From: an uncultured Clostridia bacterium
Lineage (GTDB): Bacteria > Bacillota > Clostridia > Christensenellales > UBA1242
Assembly: GCA_934747885.1 (NCBI GenBank)
Contig: CAKVHE010000001.1
Location: 186,001 to 250,000, forward strand
DNA length: 64,000 nucleotides
Reading direction: 5' to 3'
Both the position numbers and the translations under genes were made by a program. The stretch's first letter is position 1, and each line of letters begins with the position of its first letter. Below, piece after piece: positions 37,436 through 46,800 of the stretch. A model generated the notes under the pieces. The model was not told the origin of the DNA. It did not search any database and saw only the letters and a list, made by a program, of their open reading frames with translations.

Positions 37436-40400
37436 TTATTTGCCGATTTGATTGATCAATCTGCCAAAAGCATTATACACTTTTACGCGATAATGCGTGC
37501 CGCCAAGTTCGCACGCTTTTGCGGTTGCTTCGCCCTCGCTTCCGGCCGTGGCTACCAATATGCCACCACGCTTTATCTGCCATTTTCCGCCTCTTTTTGC
37601 CGGCATAACCACTAGTTCCACCCGCTTGGTGCTTTTGCCAGTGTTTTTTGCCTTGCGCTTAAAGAGTTTGCTTGGTGCAATAAGTTTTACATACACAAAA
37701 TATCCGCTCACGCCAAGCACGCCTGCCGAACCTACGCAAATTAGCACAATTGCCCACCAAGGCAAAGTCTTTTTAACCGCCTCTGGAGTTTTTACCAAAA
37801 AGGTAACAACTTCGGTAGAGCTCAAGCCTTCGGCGTCTTCTGCCGTGTAATATATTTTATAAACGCCCACGCCATCAAGCAAAACTTCGCCGTTTTCGTC
37901 AACTGCGAGTTCTTTTCCGTTTGGCGCATAAACCTTAACCTTAACGGTCACCGCCTCACCTTTTCGGCTGGTTGCAGCCGCTTTAGGAATAGCAACCTTT
38001 TGACTTTCGTCCGTTAAGCTTATGGTGCCAATGGTTTTGTTTAGCACAATTGTAGGGTTGGTCACATTGCCGGCAATAAGTCTAGAAGATTTTTGTGCAA
38101 TTGTTTTGCCATTAACCACCGCTCTTGCCTCGAGCGTGTAGTTGGATAGTTTTGCGGCGTTCACACTACCATTGCCCACATATTCGGTGCCGTCGGTTGC
38201 TTTTATGGTCAAAACTAGCGAGTAACCAAAGTAGCCAAGCACATAATAGTTGTCGCCACAAATTTTGTCGCCCCTACTTACCTTAACCACTGGTTCGTAC
38301 AAACTGCCAAGCGAATAGCTGCCGTTTTCACTAACCACAATTTTGGATACATTTGCGCCATCTACAATTTTGTATTCACCCGCCCGTGCAAAGGTAAACA
38401 CGCTTCCGCGCCTGGTGTAATATCCATTTGAAGATTGCACATAAACTTCCGCTGTGCTGCCTTCGTTGTAGTAATAAACCGATTGTCCTGCATAAATTTT
38501 GGTGGTACCCAAAACCAAAACCATAGGTAAATTTGCTTCGGCAAAGTTGCCGGTTGGCGTAAATTTAACTCTGCTAACAAGTCCGGCAATTTTTACCCCA
38601 ATATAGTAGGTGCCGTATTCACTTTCGCGCGCAAAAACCAACACTTCGTTGTCCTTTGTAAGAGTGCTAGCCGTGCCCGCACCTGCATTTGTCTTTAAGG
38701 TAGAACTCACCACTTCGGCGCCCTCTACAAAATCGAGCGCGTAATCAATTTCGCCGGTGTAATTAAAAGATAGTTCGCCATTATTTAGCGTAATGTTGGA
38801 TATATCAAAGCGACTAAAGTCGGTTTCGGTGTCATGCGTGAATAACTGCGTGCGACGCATGCGCGAGTTGCCATAAGCGTCCACCGCCTTAAAGTCCAGA
38901 TAATAAGTTTCGCCAAAATTAACGCCAAGCGCAACCAGTTCAGCCGTGGTGTAAGTTTTGCCAATAGTCATAGCGCCCAGTGTGGTGCCACTTGCACTCA
39001 CCAAACTAACCTCTTTGTTTACACCAAGGGTATATTTGCCCGAATCGTTTTTGTCGACCGCCGAAAAGTCCGGCACGCAAAAATCTTGACCATAAACCAA
39101 ATTTGGGTTGTAATTGTTTGGAACAATCAAAGTAGGACTAACACTATCGGTGTAATTTTCTACAAACGATAGCGCCAAAGCCAGCGTTTTTTCACCAAAG
39201 TTTTCGCCAAAACTCAAACAAAAATTAACCGTCCATTCTTCGGTTTTTGCAAACACTTTGTTATAATACAAATTAAAGCCATCTAGCCCCACTGTGCCCA
39301 TGGTGTACGCACTGGTAGAATAATAAACCAAACCGCTTTCCGCCACCACTTTTAGGTACTTGCTAATTACCAGCGCGTCAAAAAGTGACTTGTCATAGCC
39401 TTCCTCAACCTTAAAATCAAAGGTAGGAATAACAAATGGCAAAAGCGAAACGCCACCGGCTTCCACCGCACCGCTATTTACATCTATGGTAACTTTTACC
39501 TCTGGCATAAACGCCTTGTCGGTTACAAGAGTAAGCGCGCCCGCATTAAACTTGGCAGGCTTTTCTACCTCTTTGTAAGTAACCACGCCATAAGCATCGG
39601 TAAATTTGTAAATAAAGCAAATGGAGTCGCCCTCTTCGTCAATGCGCTCAATGCCCGTAAGGGTGTTTAGTTTAAAGTCCTCAATTTCATTTAAATTGCG
39701 GTATCTTGCCCCACTAACGGTAAAGCCCGCTCCTGCTGCATAATTAAAGTCGTAATATTTGCCCGTTGCACGATTTAGAATGGCAACTTCTGCCACACTT
39801 TCTAACGCGTTGCCGTTTTTATCAAATAAATTAACGTTAGTTAAATCGTAATTTTTAAACACATAAAGGTCACTGCTTTCATTAAACTCAGTATCTTTTG
39901 TACCAATTAGCGCCACACGTTCAAAATTTGCCGAAAAATCGCTGTGCACCTTAACCACTTTGCTCACATAAAAAGTGTGAGATTTTCCGTTTAGGTCAAA
40001 GACCCTCGAATATTCAACCACATACTCGCCATAAACATTGGCTGCCGGCATAAATTTGTTACCATTTAGCGTGCATTCATTGCCGTTTGGTGCATAAACC
40101 TTAACTTCCGCGCCCGCACAATTTGGCACCGTTATTTCCGCCGTGCCATCGGATTCCGGCACAAGCAAACTATCAAAAACAAACAAATCTAAATTGTCTT
40201 TTACCTCAATTAGGTATTGTTTGGAATACACATAAAACCCGTTGGTTTCGTCATAAATTCTAAACTGCAAGGCATACACCCCCACGCGATCAAACCCAAT
40301 CTCGCGAGCAGCCTCAAACCTTGAAAAGCCAAACACGGTTTCGCCATTTGGCGCCACCAGTCTAGCCTCTGCCCCCTCAGTTGTTACATAGTCAAAAAAC

Positions 40401-40570
40401 CTAAGTTTTTCTGTTAGGTTATAAGTGTTGCCCGCATTTTTGACGGTCAGCGCAAGGCTCGCCGGCGTGCTATCAGCCTTTGCAAAAAGCGATACCAGCC
40501 CCACTGGCGCAAAAGCAAACGTAATTATCACTGCAAGCAAAACACCAATAAAATTTTTAGCCCTTTTCAT
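37436..40570 (-). CDS. Large Ig-like surface protein with C-terminal membrane anchor and cytosolic domain
   Basis: The 1,044-residue protein has a signal peptide (MKRAKNFIGVLLAVIITFAF, then APVGLVSLFAKA). Residues about 35-960 are beta-rich with several bacterial Ig/PKD-like modules, for example NGETVFGFSRF...GVYALQFRIYDE near 75-110 and PNGKELAVDENGEVLLDGVG before the anchor. One transmembrane helix (PWWAIVLICVGSAGVLGVSG, about 970-995) is followed by a basic cytosolic part. Its last 55 residues (KRGGKWQIKRGG...TAKACELGGTHYRVKVYNAFGRLI) resemble the DUF2188 fold. GAGGAG lies 7 nt before the ATG. An anchored sensor or scaffold spanning the membrane is a reasonable inference; there is no enzymatic motif. 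Confidence 0.8.
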   Translation of the reverse strand: MKRAKNFIGVLLAVIITFAFAPVGLVSLFAKADSTPASLALTVKNAGNTYNLTEKLRFFDYVTTEGAEARLVAPNGETVFGFSRFEAAREIGFDRVGVYALQFRIYDETNGFYVYSKQYLIEVKDNLDLFVFDSLLVPESDGTAEITVPNCAGAEVKVYAPNGNECTLNGNKFMPAANVYGEYVVEYSRVFDLNGKSHTFYVSKVVKVHSDFSANFERVALIGTKDTEFNESSDLYVFKNYDLTNVNLFDKNGNALESVAEVAILNRATGKYYDFNYAAGAGFTVSGARYRNLNEIEDFKLNTLTGIERIDEEGDSICFIYKFTDAYGVVTYKEVEKPAKFNAGALTLVTDKAFMPEVKVTIDVNSGAVEAGGVSLLPFVIPTFDFKVEEGYDKSLFDALVISKYLKVVAESGLVYYSTSAYTMGTVGLDGFNLYYNKVFAKTEEWTVNFCLSFGENFGEKTLALALSFVENYTDSVSPTLIVPNNYNPNLVYGQDFCVPDFSAVDKNDSGKYTLGVNKEVSLVSASGTTLGAMTIGKTYTTAELVALGVNFGETYYLDFKAVDAYGNSRMRRTQLFTHDTETDFSRFDISNITLNNGELSFNYTGEIDYALDFVEGAEVVSSTLKTNAGAGTASTLTKDNEVLVFARESEYGTYYIGVKIAGLVSRVKFTPTGNFAEANLPMVLVLGTTKIYAGQSVYYYNEGSTAEVYVQSSNGYYTRRGSVFTFARAGEYKIVDGANVSKIVVSENGSYSLGSLYEPVVKVSRGDKICGDNYYVLGYFGYSLVLTIKATDGTEYVGNGSVNAAKLSNYTLEARAVVNGKTIAQKSSRLIAGNVTNPTIVLNKTIGTISLTDESQKVAIPKAAATSRKGEAVTVKVKVYAPNGKELAVDENGEVLLDGVGVYKIYYTAEDAEGLSSTEVVTFLVKTPEAVKKTLPWWAIVLICVGSAGVLGVSGYFVYVKLIAPSKLFKRKAKNTGKSTKRVELVVMPAKRGGKWQIKRGGILVATAGSEGEATAKACELGGTHYRVKVYNAFGRLINQIGK

Positions 40571-40790
40571 ATATTATCTCCTCAAAATTTAGCAAGTTTT
40601 TCTCTTATTATTTTAAATCACTAGACCCCTCAAAGTCAAATATTATCGTCAAACTTTGACAAATTTTGCAAAGCCACCACTAGTCCTGCCCTTGCAAAAC
40701 TTTTTGCCCCCGCTACTATAGTTTGCGCTAGGTCTTGCCAAAAAACCGCCCTTTCTAGCGCGAATTATCAGTCAAAAAAGCGAATAAACA

Positions 40791-40827
40791 AAAAACCTAT
40801 CACCCCCACTTGGGGTAATAGGTTTTT
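40791..40827 (-). terminator. Terminator of the 40855-49407 gene
   Basis: AAAAACCTAT-C-ACCCC pairs with GGGGT-A-ATAGGTTTTT with one internal mismatch, and a T-run on the - strand. The rest of the spacer 40571-40790 contains a palindrome GTCAAACTTTGAC (40648-40660) and no gene. Confidence 0.8.
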
Positions 40828-40854
40828 GCTTGCTAACCAATAAGGTTTGCCAAT

Positions 40855-43800
40855 TTAACCAATTTGTGCAAACAAAACGGTTAAGTTATTTACATTTGCA
40901 GCGTCGCCACCAATTTGTGACCACTCCGCCTCGGTGCCAACAAAAGTAATTTGGGTATCGGTAAGCCCGGCAAAGGCGCCCTCGCCAATTTTTGTAACAC
41001 TGTTTGTTATTTCAATTTCAACCAAAGTGGTTGCATTTTCAAACGCATAAGCGCCAATTTCGGTTACGGTACCTGGCACTACAATTTTTGTGCCCGAAAA
41101 GCCTTCTGCCAGTCCAACAATCTTTGTTTTGCTAGAATTTTCATAAACAATACCGTCTTCTTCATAGGTTACGCCGTAGCAAACCACTGGCAAGCCGTCT
41201 GGGTTTGCCGCCGTGCCGCCAATTGCCGTCCATGCTGCTTCGTCGCCTTCAAACAAAATTTGCGCGCTCGAATTTACGCTCTTAAAGGCATTTTCCCCAA
41301 TTGTGGTTACGGTTGATGGAATGTCAAAGGTCAAAATGGTTGTGTTGCCCGCAAATGCATTTTCTGCAATTTCGGTTACCGAAGTTATAACTACCAAACT
41401 GTCTTTGGTGTAACCATCTAATCCCAAAATTATGGTTCGGTCACTTGCATAAACAATTCCATCTACAGTTTCTGTTGCTTCTACTTCGTAGAATACCACT
41501 GGCAAGCCGTCTGGGTTTGCCGCCGTGCCGCCTACTGCCGCCCACGAACTTGCATCGCCTTGGAAGAAGATGTTTACATTTGCATTTACCCCCTTAAAGG
41601 CATTTGCTCCAATTGTGGTTACGGTTGATGGAATGTCAAAGGTCAAAATGGTTGTGTTGCCCGCAAATGCATTTTCTGCAATTTCGGTTACCGAAGCCAA
41701 AACTACCAAGCTTGTGCCAGTAAAGCCATTTAGCCCGACAATCTTTGTGCGATTTTTAGCATAAACGATACCGTCCACCGTTTCGGTTGCTTCGTAGAAT
41801 ATTACGGTAATGTTATTGGTGTTAGCACTCTCACCACCAATTGCCGTCCAGATGCTTTCAGTGCCTTCAAAGTAAATAGTTGCGTCGTTGTTTATGCCGG
41901 CAAAAGCACTTGCGCCAATCTTGGTTACCGTTGCAGGAATATCGAAGGTCAAAATGGTTGTGTTACCTGCAAACGCATTTTCTGCAATTTCGGTTACCGA
42001 GCTAATCACGGTCAAACTGTCCGCGGTAAAGCCTCTTAGGCCAACTATCTTAGTTTTGTCAAGCGAGTAAACTATACCGCCCTCTACCACATAGGTTAGT
42101 GTCCATTTTGCGTATACGGTTTGGTCGCTAGTTGCGCCCGAAATTTGCGTTAATGCACTGCCCGTCAAATCAGAGTTTGCGTACCAACCATCAAACTTGT
42201 ACAATTTGCCGTCTACCACTTTTTCGCTAAGAACTGGTAACGTAATTGTTTCGCCCGATACAAAGGTTGTCTTTGTTCCACTTGGAAGAAGCACGCTGTC
42301 AACATCATTGCCGGTTGTTTCTTTGTAGAAGATGTTAAATATTGCGTTTTCAAACTTAGCCCAAAGTTCCAAATCATCATAAATTGCGGTTGTCTTGCCA
42401 AACATGGTTGAACCGCCTTCGGTAGTTGTGTAGCCAACGAAGTTTTTACCACTTACGGTTGGGTCAGCCACTCCACTTAGGTTTTCACCAGCAACAAGTT
42501 CCACGGTTTTAACGGTGCCGTCCACATGAATGGTTACGGTAACCTTTTTGTTGCATACGGTGGTTTCAAAACTTAGACTATAACTGCCTTTGTTTCCACT
42601 AGCAATACTGCCAAGGTCGTTTAGCGTTATGGTATAACTTTTTTCGTTCAAATCGCTTTTGGTAACTTTTGCGTCTGCCACTCCATTTTTGGTTAGAGTG
42701 TAGTTATATCCTTTTACCGGATAGTTGCTTGCAAAAGTGAGTTCCACCACTTCGCTATAATTAGACGCACCGCCAAACAAAACAAGGCGACAATCTGCGC
42801 TAAGTGGATCCAACCCATCGTAGGTGTTTACCAAAATTTGAGTTTTGGCAAGCGCGTACTGGCTATCGGTGGACAAAATGTAATATTTTATAGTAGCACT
42901 ACCTGTAATTTGCAAACTTCCAAGTTTGCTTAAAATGCCCGAAAAAGCGTTTTCAAACGCAATTGCGGAACTTGACGACGCGCGCACTGCTTCAAAGTTT
43001 GCGCTCGAGCAAATTACACTAATTGGTTTTGCCATTCCTGAATAAAAGGCATTTTCTCCCACACTAATAGCGCCCGCCTTAGACAAATCTATGCTAGACA
43101 GCGAAGTGTCATAAAAGGCATTTGCACCAATTGTAGTGAGTCCTTGTGGAAGTGAAAGTTTTAGCACGTTGCTATTTCCATAAAAGGCGTTGTCTGAGAT
43201 GGTAGTTACGGTAGAAGGCACCGTAAGCGTGCTAACCATTGGCGCAGCCAGCGGATACCTAATTAGGCTAACCGGTGAGCCATTTTCTAGCGCGTACAAA
43301 GCGCCACTCACCTCACCAAAATTGCTGTTTGCGGAACTAACCGTAATACTGCTTAGGCTAGAACAACGAATAAAGTTTCCTGGCAAAATGGTTTTTACAT
43401 TTGCACCAAGTACTATTTTTTCAAGGTACGGATTGTTAATGGCATTTTCGTTAATTGCCACAACAGTGTCTGGAATAACAAAGGTTTTAACCTTGTTAGA
43501 AGTTTGACTTACTCTCAAAAGAATGGTTTTGTCGCTGTTGTATACGGCAAAGTTGTCTTCCGAATCAACAAATATACTGCCCTCTTCATAAGTTCTAGTG
43601 GTTAAAGCAATACATGGGTCAAAGGTGCTTGTAGACATATTTGTTACTGTATTTGGAACAAATATAGAAATTAAAATATTATTAAGTTCCTCGCCGTCTT
43701 GCAAGCTAATTATGTTACCACCAACATATTTACCAAATGCATTTTTTTCGATGGTAACCGTGCCCGAAATCACGCTATAATCTACAATATTTATTTTTGA

Positions 43801-46800
43801 AGGGAACCTTAGCAAAGTGTAGCCGGCACCAGTGCTATATTCATAAAGCACGCCCTTATCCACCTTATAAACATAGTCGCCGGTGGTGGTCACATCTGTC
43901 CCGCCGCCAATAGTAATGACGGTTAACTCGCGAAGCCCCAAAAAGGCTCTTGCGCCAATAAACGAACCAAAGGTGGTTGGGAGATTTATTGAAGTAATGT
44001 TATAATTATTCAAAAAGGCTTCTTCGCCAATTTTAATGTTGCTTATGCTAGATAGGTCTAGCGCGCCCGTTAATCCACACCCTGCAAAGGCTCGACTACC
44101 AATTGTGGCTACATTTTTTAGAGTAACCGAGGTCAAGTTTGAGCAATTTTCAAAGGCTTGACTGCCAATTTCACCATTTTCTAGCAAAAGAGATTTTAAA
44201 TTTCGGTTGCCATAAAAGGCAGAACCGCTCAAAATGGCATTTTTCAAACTTACCACAAGGTCAGCGCCTTTTATTCCGGTGCCACCAAACGCCCAACTGC
44301 CAATGATTATTGGCTTGCTGGTAGAAGTTGACGTGCCTTGCACCACTTCGGCAAGACCATAAGTGCCGTCAAAAACGAGATCTCCAATGGTACAATTTTC
44401 GGCTGGTAAAGTTACATTTTTTAAAGACACGCAATCAGCAAACGCCGATTTGCCCACGCTGGTAACGCCATCGCCCAAAATAACTTCGTACAAACTCGCT
44501 AGGTTATAAAAGGCTTCACTGCCAATCGTGCCACCCGAAAGCGATACGCGTTTTACATCGGTACTAGCAAAGGCGCGCTCGCCAATATTAACCGCCGAAT
44601 TAAAGGTGATGTTTTGCAAACTCGTGCAACCTTCGAAGGCTGACTTTCCAATAGATTTTAGAGCCGAGCCAAAGGCAATTGAACTTACAGCCGCGTTGCC
44701 ATAAAAGGCTTTTTCGCCAATAACTTCAGCGCCGGGGATAATAATTTCACTTAGGTTGCAACCATTAAACGCTCCCGCACCAATTGTTACCACATTTGAA
44801 GTAAAGCTAATGCTAGTTATTGAGGTTTGACCTGCAAACGCGCTATTCCCTATTGCCACAATTGGGAAAGACGACAACGTCATTGGCAATTTGGTGCTAT
44901 CTAGCGCACCGGTGATTTTGCCTCCGGTAACAACCACCGACCTAACGCCGTTTGCATTAACGCTAAGTGAAGTAGTTTCACTATTTGTACTATCTAGTTT
45001 AAACTTTATATAATCGCGTGAACCCACCGCTGTGGTTATCACTTCTCTTATGGTAGAATTTGTTACTTGATGTTGAATAAACATCATAGCCGATGGGAAA
45101 ATTGTATCCAAATTGCCGGTAATAGAACCAATATTGTAACCTAGTATCAGTTTTGTTACCTCACCATGCGCGCTTTCGCTTGCCAAGTTTACCGCGTTTA
45201 CTATATAGGTTACCCCGTCATATTTAATAAAGGCTGCAATATTAACGGTTTTCTCCCACATACTTGCGCTGTCCACACCAACCGCTGTTGCATATTGGTT
45301 TGATGCGTAAGATTTGTAATAAAGATTGTAAATCACGCCGTCCATTTTTATGCTTTCATAAGTACGCGACCAAACCGCATAATAGGCAGTGTTTGAAGTA
45401 ACGGTTATGGTGGTTGGATCCACGGTGTTTGGTCGGGAATTTGCGGTAGCCCAACCCACAAAGGTGTAACCTTCACGAACCGGCGTTGGCGCCTCGGTTA
45501 CGCTTGAACCGTACTCAACTTTTTCAGTCAAACTGCTCTTGCCTGCAATGGTACCACCATTTGCATCAAACACAACATTATAAGCGTCGTCTTTGGTGTA
45601 CACTGCAATGTACTTGCAATCTTCATTTATAGTAGTATAAGAATATAAATATATCTTTATTATATGGTCATAACTATCTTCGGTAGCCCAACCCTTAAAG
45701 GTATAACCCGATTTGGTTGGACTTGGCAATCTGCCCACACTTCCCCCCGCCTTTACTTTGTATGTAGCATAAGGATTTGCATCACCGGCTTGCAAATACA
45801 GCGAAACGTTGTAAATGCGTATCCACTTTGCATATAGAGTAGTGTTTTCGGTAATTGGCGTGCCACCATATACGCTGGCATAATCGCCGTCCAAATACCA
45901 ATTGACAAACTCATAATTACTGCCAAACGCCGTGCTAGTTGGAACCATCGTATACTTTGTATATTGCACAATAGTTAAGGTGCTTGGAGTTGTGCCGTCC
46001 TTTAAATCAAGCGTCAAAGTCAAGTCGTTGCCCCATCTTGCGTAAAAGTTGGTGGTGTCCGTCGCCTTGTAGTTGCTGTTTGCGCTTAGGTTAAGCCCAC
46101 TAACGGCGCCATCTTTTGCCCAAACCGTTGTGGTGTCGCCATCTAGCATCCAACCGGTAAAGTGCACGCTAGAACTCTTGTCTGCCACCACACCAAAATC
46201 GGTAAAGTTTGCTATTGGCGGTTCGGAATTTGCAGTTGCCGGAAATCTTGCCGTAACATGCATTTTAGTTTCAATCAGTTTACCCGCCGGTAAAATGTCG
46301 TCATAAAAATTGACTTTTTGTGCAACGTCATACATTGCATAAACGTTCAGACCTTCACTTGCGGTGCTTGAACTAACGCCGTTGGTAAGATAATAAATAT
46401 ACTCCCACCAGGTGCTTACAAGATATCCTGAACTAGAGGATCTCCAAACTTTTTCCACCCTATACGAGCGGTAACTATCTTTTAGCCAGCCCGTAAACAC
46501 ATAGGTCTTATCGCCAATCACCACGGTTTCGGCTTCCCCAAACATGGAATTATAAAGCGACTGACCTTGTTTTGCGGTCACTGTTTTAAGGCGTTTGTAG
46601 TTGCCCGTGGTTTCGTCCAAAACATTTACATAGATGTTTACATCTGGCGCATCGCCATTTTTTATCCATTTTGCATACAAATTGTAATCTTTGGTAACGG
46701 CCGCCGAAAAATCAAACTGATCGCCATAGCCTTCGGCGTTATCATACCAACCCGCAAAAGTGTATCCACTGCGAGTAGGAACGCTAGGCTCTACCACACT

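Noticed and set aside
40571..40854. Riboswitch or T-box before the Ig-like protein gene
   Set aside because: No recognisable conserved core; only a short palindrome and a terminator were seen.
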